Positions 56,658 to 64,000 of a stretch of DNA of 64,000 nt are shown here, piece by piece. Within the stretch, counting starts at the first letter, position 1. Every line of letters begins with the position of its first letter. The position numbers and the translations under genes are program-made. The stretch covers positions 263,630-327,629 of the forward strand of contig NZ_CP040602.1 of the NCBI RefSeq assembly GCF_005885815.1, in the 5' to 3' direction. Source of the DNA: Thiomicrorhabdus sediminis (lineage in GTDB: Bacteria > Pseudomonadota > Gammaproteobacteria > Thiomicrospirales > Thiomicrospiraceae). Below the pieces are notes generated by a model. That model worked only from the letters and a program-made list of their open reading frames with translations. It was not told where the DNA came from and searched no databases.

Positions 56658-57599
56658 ATGAAAAATGCGGCCACTCAGCCAGGAAACTTTCTTATCCGAC
56701 ATGCTTCATTACGCCAGATTCAAGTATTTGAATCGGTGGCGCGTAACTTAAGTTTTACCCGCGCAGCAGAAGAGCTGCATTTGACTCAGCCAACCGTGTC
56801 AGCACAGGTGAAAAGTTTGGCCGAAGCGATTGGCATGCCTCTATATGAACAGATCGGCCGCAATATATCACTGACAGAAGTCGGCGAGGTGGTCGCCAAC
56901 AGTTGCCGTGAAGTGATCAATCACTTTTCCAATCTGGAGATAATGCTCGATGGTTTTCGCGGCATGAAACGTGGTCGCCTGAGAGTTGCCGTGATGACCA
57001 CGGCAAAATACTTCATGCCATTGGCCCTAGGTGAGTTCTGTAAGCAGTATCCTGATATCGATTTAGCCTTAACCATTGAAAACCGAGAAAGCTTATTAAA
57101 ACGCATCGACCAGAATATGGATGATTTATATATTCTTGGCCAGATTCCGCAAAGCTCGGTCGAGCTTGAGGTGATTCCGTTTACCGCCAATCCATTGGTG
57201 ATTATCGCCAATCGCGATCATGAGCTGGTCGGCAAAAAGGTTTCTTTGGAGCGGCTTGCAGAAGAACCTTTCATTATGCGTGAACCGGGCTCTGGTATCC
57301 GTTCCGCGGTGGAAGATACATTTGGTGCCAAAGGTCTGAAGGTCAAAGAACGCCTAACGATGCAAACCAATGAAGCTATCAAGCACTGTGTGGTCGGTAA
57401 GCTTGGGGTAGCATGCGTATCCAAACACACGCTTTATCTGGAAGATAAGAAAGGGCCACTGGTTGAATTGGATGTAGAAGGTTTTCCGATTCAGAAAGAG
57501 TGGAATATCGTTTATCCGGCAGGTAAGGAGCTATCGCTAATCGCCAAGGAATTCCTTAAATTTCTTGAAGAGCGCGGTAACGAATATATTCGTATCTAG
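56658..57599 (+). CDS. cbbR: LysR-type regulator, CbbR-like
   Basis: CbbR proteins control Calvin-cycle and carboxysome operons in response to metabolites. The N-terminal helix-turn-helix (ASLRQIQVFESVARNLSFTR, with LTQPTVSAQVKSLAEAIGMP) and the C-terminal effector domain (PLALGEFCKQYPDIDLALTI; MREPGSGIRSAVEDTFGAKG) are complete in 313 residues. The ATG at 56658 has AGGTG five bases upstream; the frame stays open 29 codons earlier across the palindrome. It sits on the same strand behind csoS1D rather than divergent from cbbL, and its assignment rests on likeness and context. Confidence 0.86.
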   Translation: MKNAATQPGNFLIRHASLRQIQVFESVARNLSFTRAAEELHLTQPTVSAQVKSLAEAIGMPLYEQIGRNISLTEVGEVVANSCREVINHFSNLEIMLDGFRGMKRGRLRVAVMTTAKYFMPLALGEFCKQYPDIDLALTIENRESLLKRIDQNMDDLYILGQIPQSSVELEVIPFTANPLVIIANRDHELVGKKVSLERLAEEPFIMREPGSGIRSAVEDTFGAKGLKVKERLTMQTNEAIKHCVVGKLGVACVSKHTLYLEDKKGPLVELDVEGFPIQKEWNIVYPAGKELSLIAKEFLKFLEERGNEYIRI

Positions 57600-57677
57600 T
57601 TTTTCAGTATGCGGCTTAATTGGTGACACAGGATTAAGCCCAAACCGCATAAAACGCTGATTGCGGCACTGATAAAT

Positions 57678-58391
57678 CTAAATGCTAAAACCGCTCAGAG
57701 GCAGAGCTTCTTTGTTCTCGTTATAGCTATTATGCAAGACCGGAATATCGGTCAAGGATTGCAGGTCGGTGAAATTATCAATGTCTGCATCGGCACTGAT
57801 GTCATTAACGACAATGCAGTGGATGTGCAAGCCGCGATTGCCGATTGCTTCAATCGACAATAAAGCCTGATTGATGCAACCCAAACGATTACCCACCACT
57901 AAGATTACCGGCAATTGTAGTCTTTCGGCCAGATCGGCATTCAGACCATCCAAAGCTAACGGCGAATAAAAACCGCCGGCACCTTCGACCAGAGTGATCT
58001 GCTTGTCAACGGCATCCGATAACCTACAGGCGGCAGCCAAATCAGCAATATTGATAATGGTATCGCTACTAGCGATGGCGCGTTGTGGAGAAATAGGCGC
58101 TTCGAACTGATAGTTGCAGATTTCGCGCAGGCTTAGATGGGTTTGGCTGCTCTGCTGCAGAAACAGTGCGTCTTCGGATAATAAAGAGCCGTCTGCTTGC
58201 TTAATGCAGCCCGAGGCGATCGGTTTACGCGGTAGCACCTCAAAACCTGCTGCAAGCAGTGATTTGGCAATACAGCCGCTGACAAAGGACTTGCCAATTT
58301 CTGTATCGGTACCGGTAATAAAAAAACCGCCTTTGAATGACGGTTTTTTTTCTGTATGGGCTGGAGGGTTCGCTGAGTGTTCAGACATCAT
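57678..58391 (-). CDS. bioD: Dethiobiotin synthetase BioD
   Basis: BioD closes the ureido ring in biotin synthesis using ATP and CO2. The P-loop GFFITGTDTEIGKSFVSGC, the substrate Lys in LPRKPIASGCI, and EGAGGFYSPL are present in a 237-residue protein. The ATG at 58391 lies 13 bases after the purC stop codon, so bioD is probably co-transcribed with purC rather than with other bio genes. An A/T-flanked inverted repeat lies within its first codons. Confidence 0.92.
   Translation of the reverse strand: MMSEHSANPPAHTEKKPSFKGGFFITGTDTEIGKSFVSGCIAKSLLAAGFEVLPRKPIASGCIKQADGSLLSEDALFLQQSSQTHLSLREICNYQFEAPISPQRAIASSDTIINIADLAAACRLSDAVDKQITLVEGAGGFYSPLALDGLNADLAERLQLPVILVVGNRLGCINQALLSIEAIGNRGLHIHCIVVNDISADADIDNFTDLQSLTDIPVLHNSYNENKEALPLSGFSI
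58319..58352 (-). other. Terminator-like inverted repeat inside the 5' end of bioD
   Basis: On the minus strand AAAAAACCG and CGGTTTTTT flank an 11-base loop in codons for KKPSFKGGFF. The GC core has only three pairs but the T-run is long. It could reduce read-through from purC into bioD, or may simply result from coding sequence. Confidence 0.35.
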
Positions 58392-58403
58392 CGACCGCAA
58401 GCC

Positions 58404-59294
58404 TTACAGATTCTCAGTCAGGCGTGCTTGCGCTTCCTGATATTTTTCGAAAGTCTTGGCGACCACATCTTCAGGAAGATCCGGTGCGTGCTCAGGATTG
58501 CGATCCCAATCGAGGCTGTCCAAATAATCACGTATATACTGCTTATCGAAGCTTGGCGGGTTACTGCCAACTTGATAGCTCGATACCGGCCAGAAGCGTG
58601 AGCTGTCTGGCGTCAAGGCTTCATCAATCAGGTAGATGGTGCCATTATCGTCTTCACCGAATTCAAACTTGGTGTCTGCAATAATGATACCGCGCTCACG
58701 GGCAAATTCGGCAGCAGTGGTGTAAAGCTCAATCGCCAGTTTTTTTACCGCATTGGATTTTTCTTCACCCATGATCTCGACTAGGCGTTCGAAGCTGATG
58801 TTTTCATCATGGTCGCCTTGCTCGGCTTTGGTTGATGGGGTGAACAAAGCTTCAGGCAATTGCTGTGCTTTTTTCAAACCTGCTGGCAGGGCGATACCGC
58901 AGACACTTTGTGACTGCTCATACTCTTTCCAGCCGGAGCCGACCAGATAACCACGTACAATCGCTTCTACCGGCAGTGGCTTAAGCTTGCGTACGATCAT
59001 GCCTCGGCCATCCAATTGCTTCAATTCATCAGCGGTAAGGTAGTCGGCAAGGTTCATATCGTCAACCAACTGATTAGGCACGATATCTTGCATTTTGCGC
59101 ATCCAGAACTGGGCGGTCTGGGTGAGAATGCGACCTTTACCCGGAATCGGGGTTGGTAAAATGGCATCATAAGCCGAAATACGGTCAGTGGTGACAATCA
59201 ACATATGATTGTCATCAATATCATAGATATCGCGGACTTTACCCTTGCCGATCAACGGCAAGCTAGTTAAGTTGGATTCGTATAGCGGTTGCAT
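58404..59294 (-). CDS. purC: Phosphoribosylaminoimidazole-succinocarboxamide synthase PurC
   Basis: PurC joins aspartate to CAIR in purine synthesis. The 296-residue sequence has LIGKGKVRDIYDIDDNHMLI, TDRISAYDAILP, VEAIVRGYLVGSGWKEY and IIADTKFEFGED with SRFWP, matching the longer SAICAR synthetase type. It follows psiE by eight bases and precedes bioD, all on the minus strand. Confidence 0.94.
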   Translation of the reverse strand: MQPLYESNLTSLPLIGKGKVRDIYDIDDNHMLIVTTDRISAYDAILPTPIPGKGRILTQTAQFWMRKMQDIVPNQLVDDMNLADYLTADELKQLDGRGMIVRKLKPLPVEAIVRGYLVGSGWKEYEQSQSVCGIALPAGLKKAQQLPEALFTPSTKAEQGDHDENISFERLVEIMGEEKSNAVKKLAIELYTTAAEFARERGIIIADTKFEFGEDDNGTIYLIDEALTPDSSRFWPVSSYQVGSNPPSFDKQYIRDYLDSLDWDRNPEHAPDLPEDVVAKTFEKYQEAQARLTENL

Positions 59295-59302
59295 AGGCTT
59301 TC

Positions 59303-59815
59303 CTAGTCATTGGTGCTTTTGTAAGCACTCGGTTTGGTTTTACGTCTATTTTCAGGATACGGGAACTTGATATGCCCATATCGGAGAATCAGGGTCGAAA
59401 TGGTAATCAAGGTAATGGTCGCTGCGACAGCAATCATCTGCCATTCACTAAGATCTTTCATTTCTAGAATTAAGTATCTGGCCAAGGCCACAATGGCGAT
59501 ATACATCGGCAGACGAACCGGCAGTTTACCGGAGTCGATATAGATAGCGACCATTGCCAAGACTTCCAGGTAAAGGAACAGCAACAGTAAGTCACCTAAG
59601 TGGACTTCCCGGTTGTGGATCATCTCCATTACAGCATCGTAACCGGCGAATACCGTAGCGATGGCAATAATCGCCAAGCCGATATATTCGATAAAATGAA
59701 TACCCTGTTTAAAATAACGGTCGGCATTTTGCCCTAAAACACTCTGGGTATCGGCGGTATCCGGACGGATTATCTCGCTTTTATCAATTGCAGTTTTTTC
59801 TTCCATCAAAGTCAT
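59303..59815 (-). CDS. PsiE-family inner membrane protein
   Basis: This 170-residue protein has four hydrophobic helices and the PsiE pattern (IEYIGLAIIAIATVFAGYDA, LFLYLEVLAMVAIY, LPVRLPMYIAIVALARYLIL). PsiE proteins are phosphate-starvation-related membrane proteins in enterics, of unknown mechanism. ATGs at 59815 and 59806 are both possible starts. It is the first gene of a psiE-purC-bioD unit. Confidence 0.83.
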   Translation of the reverse strand: MTLMEEKTAIDKSEIIRPDTADTQSVLGQNADRYFKQGIHFIEYIGLAIIAIATVFAGYDAVMEMIHNREVHLGDLLLLFLYLEVLAMVAIYIDSGKLPVRLPMYIAIVALARYLILEMKDLSEWQMIAVAATITLITISTLILRYGHIKFPYPENRRKTKPSAYKSTND

Positions 59816-60000
59816 CTCAAGTATTCGTTTGTGTACAGTGTGCAAAAGTTTGCCCTAAACAGCAACAAGAATAGGGTTGCCATGGCATTTTTTTGCCCAT
59901 TCTAAAGGATGCTGGTAAAATGCACGAATTATTTTTTCAACGAAATTTCCGGCGTAAAGCAATTCGTGCTTTTCGCTAGATTATTTAAAGGTGTTTTAAG

Positions 60001-60705
60001 ATGGCAAAACAAGAAAATTGGATCGCTCCGTCAATCCTTTCAGCAGACTTTGCACAGCTGGGTAAAGACGTTAAAGACGTTATCGCAGCCGGTGCTGATG
60101 TTGTTCACTTTGACGTAATGGATAACCACTACGTTCCTAACCTGACTATCGGTCCACTAGTTTGTGAATCGCTGAAAAACTTCATGGTTCGTGAAGACGT
60201 TAAAGCACCTATCGATGTGCACTTGATGGTTAAGCCTGTTGACCGTCTAATCGGTGACTTCGCTTCTGCTGGTGCAGACATCATCACTTTCCACCCTGAA
60301 GCTTCTGAACACATCGACCGTTCTTTGCAGTTGATCAAGGCTGAAGGTTGTCAAGCAGGTTTGGTATTTAACCCGGCCACGCCATTAAGCTATTTGGATC
60401 ACGTAATCGACAAAATCGATATGATTCTGATTATGTCTGTAAACCCAGGTTTTGGTGGCCAGGCATTTATTCCGCAAGCTTTGGAGAAACTAAAAGCAGC
60501 GCGTCAGATGATCGATGCGTCAGGTCGTGATATCCGTTTGGAAATCGACGGTGGTGTTAAGGTTGAGAACATCGCAGAAGTAGCTGCTGCGGGCTGTGAT
60601 ACTTTTGTATCTGGTTCTGGTATTTTCGGTAAGGCAAATGCTTCGGATGCAAACCGTTATGATACGGTTATCCAGCAGATGCGTGACGAGTTGGCAAAAG
60701 CTTAA
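60001..60705 (+). CDS. rpe: Ribulose-phosphate 3-epimerase
   Basis: Rpe interconverts ribulose 5-phosphate and xylulose 5-phosphate for the Calvin cycle and pentose phosphate pathway. Motifs include [64 protein letters not shown] and [16 protein letters not shown], in 234 residues. AAGGTG precedes the ATG. Codons are biased like the other Calvin-cycle genes, most strongly in the first two thirds. It is followed by a hairpin and then gph. Confidence 0.95.
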   Translation: MAKQENWIAPSILSADFAQLGKDVKDVIAAGADVVHFDVMDNHYVPNLTIGPLVCESLKNFMVREDVKAPIDVHLMVKPVDRLIGDFASAGADIITFHPEASEHIDRSLQLIKAEGCQAGLVFNPATPLSYLDHVIDKIDMILIMSVNPGFGGQAFIPQALEKLKAARQMIDASGRDIRLEIDGGVKVENIAEVAAAGCDTFVSGSGIFGKANASDANRYDTVIQQMRDELAKA

Positions 60706-60737
60706 TCCAAAGCTTTTTCAACCTCGACTTATTGCAA

Positions 60738-60764
60738 AACGCCAGCCTTAGCGCTGGCGTTTTG
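60738..60764 (+). terminator. Intrinsic terminator between rpe and gph
   Basis: AACGCCAGC (60738-60746) and GCTGGCGTT (60752-60760) form a nine-pair stem followed by TTGTTG. It lies only 25 bases before the gph start, so it may act as a partial terminator. Confidence 0.7.
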
Positions 60765-60788
60765 TTGTCTGAAATCAAGGAAAAACAG

Positions 60789-61475
60789 ATGGCAATTAGT
60801 AAAATCAAACCAGAATTAGTATTAATCGATTTAGACGGAACCCTAATCGACAGTGTGCCGGATTTGGCCTACTGTGTGGATGAAATGATGAAGCAGCTGG
60901 ATATGCCGGTGCGTGGCGAAGCTGCGGTACGTAACTGGGTAGGTAACGGTGTACAACGTCTTACAGAGCGAGCCCTGATCAATGCCGTTGAAGGTATGCC
61001 TGAACAGCAATTGATGGATAAGGCTTATCCGATATTTCTGGAGCTCTACAAGCACAATAACTCACAGCGTAGCTGCGTTTACGATGGTGTTAAGCAAGGT
61101 ATCGAATGGTTGTTGGACAATGGTTACCGCGTCGCTTGCGTGACCAACAAGGCCGAAGCGTTTACCTTGCCACTATTGAAAGCCAAGGGGCTATTGGATT
61201 ATTTCGAGCTAGTCGTTTCAGGTGATACCTGTGCGGAGAAAAAACCGCACCCAATGCCGTTATTACATGCCGCGGAAAAATTAGGCGCTAATCCGGCTAA
61301 CTGTCTGATGCTGGGTGATTCCCGTTCCGATGTTAAGGCAGCTCGCGCGGCCGATTTCGGCATAATCTGCATGAGTTATGGCTATAACCACGGTGAAGAT
61401 ATCCGTGATTACAACCCTGATGCGGTTATGGACTCTTTTATGGAGTTGCCAAACTATCTACAAGCCAAGGCTTGA
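60789..61475 (+). CDS. gph: Phosphoglycolate phosphatase
   Basis: This HAD-family phosphatase removes the phosphate from 2-phosphoglycolate, a toxic product of Rubisco oxygenation and DNA repair. It shows the nucleophile motif VLIDLDGTLIDSVPDLAYCV, the cap region NWVGNGVQRLTERAL, and LMLGDSRSDVKAARAA. The ATG at 60789 has AAGGA upstream and gives 228 residues; the frame is open 19 codons earlier through the rpe terminator. The rpe-gph-trpE order is common in gammaproteobacteria. Confidence 0.92.
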   Translation: MAISKIKPELVLIDLDGTLIDSVPDLAYCVDEMMKQLDMPVRGEAAVRNWVGNGVQRLTERALINAVEGMPEQQLMDKAYPIFLELYKHNNSQRSCVYDGVKQGIEWLLDNGYRVACVTNKAEAFTLPLLKAKGLLDYFELVVSGDTCAEKKPHPMPLLHAAEKLGANPANCLMLGDSRSDVKAARAADFGIICMSYGYNHGEDIRDYNPDAVMDSFMELPNYLQAKA

Positions 61476-61487
61476 GATAATTGAGCT

Positions 61488-61517
61488 CAGTCTGGTTAAT
61501 GACCAGACTGGGTTTTT
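61488..61517 (+). terminator. Intrinsic terminator after gph
   Basis: CAGTCTGGT (61488-61496) and ACCAGACTG (61502-61510) form a nine-pair stem followed by GGTTTTT. It separates gph from the trp genes. Confidence 0.87.
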
Positions 61518-61804
61518 ACTCGAATCCATAGCGTGATTCGATACCATTATTACAAGCAGAGAGATTTGTCATAACAGATGAAAGCCCTAGCATTTATTAA
61601 AGCCCTGTTATTAGAGATCTTTCGCCCGTTAATCTGCACCTCAGCAGGGATAAAACGTGCTATCTTATTCTATCTGTATAGCCGTAAACATAAGTAACCT
61701 CTGAAAAAGCGGTATTGCGGCCAGAAATACAACCTATTACTATTCTAGAATATGGCAAAAGAGCCGATATTCATTAACCGTCAATCGAGCAAGGCCAAAC
61801 ACGA
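61518..61804 (+). promoter_or_regulatory. Region upstream of trpE
   Basis: About 290 bases between the gph terminator and trpE. They contain a 39-codon open frame (listed separately). No Trp-rich leader peptide is visible, so classical leader attenuation is unlikely. The promoter for trpE must lie here but is not obvious. Confidence 0.4.
61578..61697 (+). CDS. Possible small protein of 39 residues
   Basis: An ATG frame at 61578 encodes MKALAFIKALLLEIFRPLIC followed by a basic C-terminus ending YSRKHK. It is amphipathic or membrane-like, with Lys/Arg residues near the end. There is no clear ribosome site and it contains no Trp, so it is not a trp leader. Coding status is uncertain. Confidence 0.3.
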   Translation: MKALAFIKALLLEIFRPLICTSAGIKRAILFYLYSRKHK

Positions 61805-63307
61805 ATGAGCAGTCAACAATTTGCTACCCTCGCCGCACAAGGCTACCGCTATGCGCCAGTAATGCGCACAGTGCTTTGTGACTATGACACCCCGCTAAGC
61901 GTTTACCATAAGCTTGCCAAAGGGGCGTACTCCTATTTATTTGAATCGGTGCAGGGCGGTGATAAGTGGGGTCGCTATTCGATTATCGGCCTGCCGTGTT
62001 CACGTCGTATCGAAGTTCATGGGCACCAGGTCAGTGAATATTTAGGCGATGAACGGATTCAGCAGCAAATCAGCGATGATCCTTTGGCGTGGATCGAAGC
62101 GTATCAAAATCAATTCAAGGTTTTCGAACAACCGGGTATGCCGGCGTTCAGTGGTGGCTTGGTTGGTTACTTCGGTTATGACACTGTACGTTTTGTCGAA
62201 CCGCGTTTGCACAACAGTATGCCGTCTCAGGACGACATCGGTGCCGCCGATGTGCAGTTGTTAGTATCAACGGAATTGGTGGTATTCGATAACTTGAACG
62301 GTCAGGTTCATATGATCGTCCATGCCGACCTAACCGAAGAGAATGCATTGGAGCAAGCCAATCAGCGTTTGGATGAACTGCAGACCCAGCTAAGTCATAC
62401 CACGAGTGTGCCGCAAGACAGCAAGCAGCCGAGCATTGTTAAAGAAGAAGATTTTGTTTCCAGCTTTGGTGAAGAGCCTTTTAAGCAGGCCGTGGATAAA
62501 ATCAAAGAATATATTCTCGCCGGTGATGCGATGCAGGTGGTGATTTCACAGCAGATGTCGATCGATTTCGATGCCGCGCCAATCGACCTGTACCGTGCCT
62601 TGCGCTTTTTGAACCCGTCACCTTATATGTTCTTTGTCGATATGGGCGATTTGCAGATTGTCGGTTCATCACCGGAGATTCTGGTTCGTCTCGAAGACAA
62701 TACGGTAACGGTGCGTCCAATTGCCGGAACGCGTCGTCGCGGTGTGACAGCGGAAAAAGACAAAGAACTTGAAATTGATTTATTAAACGATCCGAAGGAG
62801 TTGGCCGAACATCTTATGTTGATCGATTTAGGCCGCAACGATGTCGGCCGTATCGCTGAGATCGGTTCGGTCGAATTAACCGAGAAGATGGTGGTCGAGC
62901 GTTATTCCCACGTGATGCATATTGTTTCCAATGTTAACGGTCAAGCCAAAGCGGGAATGAGTGCGATGGATGTATTGCGCGCCACCTTTCCGGCCGGAAC
63001 CGTATCCGGTGCGCCGAAAATCCGTGCGATGGAAATCATCGATGAAATGGAACCGGTCAAGCGCGGCGTTTATGCCGGTGCGGTCGGTTATTTGGGGTGG
63101 CATGGCAATATGGATACCGCGATTGCCATTCGTACCGCGGTCATTAAAGATAATAAGCTGTTTGTTCAGGCCGGTGCCGGTATTGTCGCCGATTCGGTGC
63201 CGCAATCGGAATGGGATGAAACCATGAATAAAGGTCGTGCCATTTTTAGGGCGGCGCAGTTTGTTAGCGAAGGCTTGCATGCCGATACATTGCAGAACAA
63301 GAAATAG
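61805..63307 (+). CDS. trpE: Anthranilate synthase component I
   Basis: TrpE makes anthranilate from chorismate with TrpG, the first step of tryptophan synthesis. The 500-residue protein has the N-terminal feedback region [20 protein letters not shown], then the chorismate domain with [74 protein letters not shown] and [15 protein letters not shown]. It lies 24 bases upstream of trpG on the same strand. Confidence 0.95.
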   Translation: MSSQQFATLAAQGYRYAPVMRTVLCDYDTPLSVYHKLAKGAYSYLFESVQGGDKWGRYSIIGLPCSRRIEVHGHQVSEYLGDERIQQQISDDPLAWIEAYQNQFKVFEQPGMPAFSGGLVGYFGYDTVRFVEPRLHNSMPSQDDIGAADVQLLVSTELVVFDNLNGQVHMIVHADLTEENALEQANQRLDELQTQLSHTTSVPQDSKQPSIVKEEDFVSSFGEEPFKQAVDKIKEYILAGDAMQVVISQQMSIDFDAAPIDLYRALRFLNPSPYMFFVDMGDLQIVGSSPEILVRLEDNTVTVRPIAGTRRRGVTAEKDKELEIDLLNDPKELAEHLMLIDLGRNDVGRIAEIGSVELTEKMVVERYSHVMHIVSNVNGQAKAGMSAMDVLRATFPAGTVSGAPKIRAMEIIDEMEPVKRGVYAGAVGYLGWHGNMDTAIAIRTAVIKDNKLFVQAGAGIVADSVPQSEWDETMNKGRAIFRAAQFVSEGLHADTLQNKK

Positions 63308-63331
63308 GTAAAGGTCAGTAAGGAAAATTTT

Positions 63332-63922
63332 ATGTTGTTGATGATTGATAATTACGATTCTTTTACCTATAACATCGTGCAGTATTTTGGTGAGCTAGGT
63401 CAGCAGGTTGAAGTCCACCGTAATGACCAGATCGATATTGCCACCATCGAGCAGATGAATCCGGAATTCTTGGTAATTTCCCCCGGCCCTTGTACGCCGA
63501 CAGAAGCCGGCATCTCCGTTGAAGCCATTAAGCATTTTGCCGGCAAGATTCCGATTATGGGGGTCTGCCTAGGTCACCAGAGTATCGGTCAGGCGTTTGG
63601 CGGCAATATCGTGCGTGCCAAACAGGTGATGCATGGTAAGACTTCTCCGGTTTATCATCGTAACTGCGGCATGTTTACTGATTTGCCAAATCCGGTGCAG
63701 ACCACGCGTTATCACTCGCTGGTTATCGAGCAAGCCAGTTTGCCGGATTGCCTTGAGGTCACCGCTTGGACACAGGATGAAAACGGCGAACTTGATGAGA
63801 TTATGGGTGTACGTCATAAAGAACTGCCGATCGAAGGGGTCCAGTTCCATCCAGAATCGATTCTCACCGAGCAAGGCCACCAGATGCTAAGAAATTTTTT
63901 GGACCAGAAGGGCTGTAAATAG
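63332..63922 (+). CDS. trpG: Anthranilate synthase component II (glutamine amidotransferase)
   Basis: This 196-residue subunit supplies ammonia to TrpE. It has [20 protein letters not shown], the nucleophile Cys in [15 protein letters not shown] and the His-Glu pair in [15 protein letters not shown]. It may also serve para-aminobenzoate synthesis, as TrpG/PabA proteins often do. AAGGAA precedes the ATG. Confidence 0.94.
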   Translation: MLLMIDNYDSFTYNIVQYFGELGQQVEVHRNDQIDIATIEQMNPEFLVISPGPCTPTEAGISVEAIKHFAGKIPIMGVCLGHQSIGQAFGGNIVRAKQVMHGKTSPVYHRNCGMFTDLPNPVQTTRYHSLVIEQASLPDCLEVTAWTQDENGELDEIMGVRHKELPIEGVQFHPESILTEQGHQMLRNFLDQKGCK

Positions 63923-63944
63923 TCACACTGATTAGGAAAACGAT

Positions 63945-64000
63945 ATGGAATTGAAAGCCGCCTTAGAAACGCTATTAAGCCGACAAGATTTAAGTACAGA
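63945..64000 (+). CDS. trpD: Anthranilate phosphoribosyltransferase, N-terminus only
   Basis: The frame starting at the ATG at 63945, after an AGGAAAACG site, encodes MELKAALETLLSRQDLST and runs off the window. Its start and its position after trpG fit TrpD, but only 18 codons are visible. Confidence 0.7.
   Translation, partial: MELKAALETLLSRQDLST

Noticed and set aside
61518..61804. A trp leader peptide with attenuator
   Set aside because: No short frame with clustered TGG codons and no competing hairpins with T-tract lie before trpE; the only terminator belongs to gph.

Overview
The window looks like the chromosome of a carboxysome-bearing, chemolithoautotrophic gammaproteobacterium, most like the sulfur oxidisers of the Hydrogenovibrio / Thiomicrorhabdus / Thiomicrospira group. 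This rests on gene content: form IA Rubisco in an alpha-carboxysome operon, a Calvin-cycle gene block, a CbbR-type regulator, Lap-type adhesion control and several chemoreceptors, in DNA of moderate GC. I see no tRNA, rRNA, insertion sequence, prophage or CRISPR array.

Positions 1-10940 (minus strand) hold a cell-surface adhesion module. Read in the direction of transcription it is: an OmpA-type protein with calcium-binding repeats, a LapG protease, a LapD c-di-GMP receptor, a solute-binding/PAS membrane sensor, then the type I secretion ABC protein (LapB), adaptor (LapC), a LuxR-type regulator with a degenerate receiver, and a TolC porin cut by the window edge. The giant adhesin that this machinery should export is not in the window.

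Positions 11090-35830 are mostly housekeeping and signalling genes on both strands: iron-type alcohol dehydrogenase, Rep helicase, HD-GYP protein, small methyltransferase, a soluble zinc-domain chemoreceptor, Tim44-like protein, lipoprotein, TruD, hybrid histidine kinase, HisI, a DEDD exonuclease, glycerate kinase, thioredoxin-fold protein, PuuD-like membrane protein, Fe superoxide dismutase, YcgL, an NDUFA9-like reductase, Cca and an RND efflux pair.

Positions 36280-43840 (plus strand) hold tkt-gap-pgk-pyk-fba. The genes are separated by long intergenic regions, several of which contain strong inverted repeats. A chemoreceptor with a helical bimodular sensor, several HAMP units and a C-terminal EWADF tail follows at 44169. 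The carboxysome operon then runs from 47199 to 55023: cbbL, cbbS, csoS2, csoSCA, csoS4A, csoS4B, three csoS1 paralogues, a ferritin-like gene and a small Ala/Lys-rich gene ending in RVWPD that may be an orphan McdB. After a terminator come rdgB-csoS1D and cbbR; a 26-bp perfect palindrome precedes cbbR. The Calvin and carboxysome genes share a strong preference for the leucine codon CTA that most other genes here lack.

Positions 57678-64000 hold bioD-purC-psiE on the minus strand and rpe, gph, trpE, trpG and the start of trpD on the plus strand. Rpe serves the Calvin cycle. Gph, with the glycerate kinase at 24901, could take part in salvaging phosphoglycolate made by Rubisco oxygenation.
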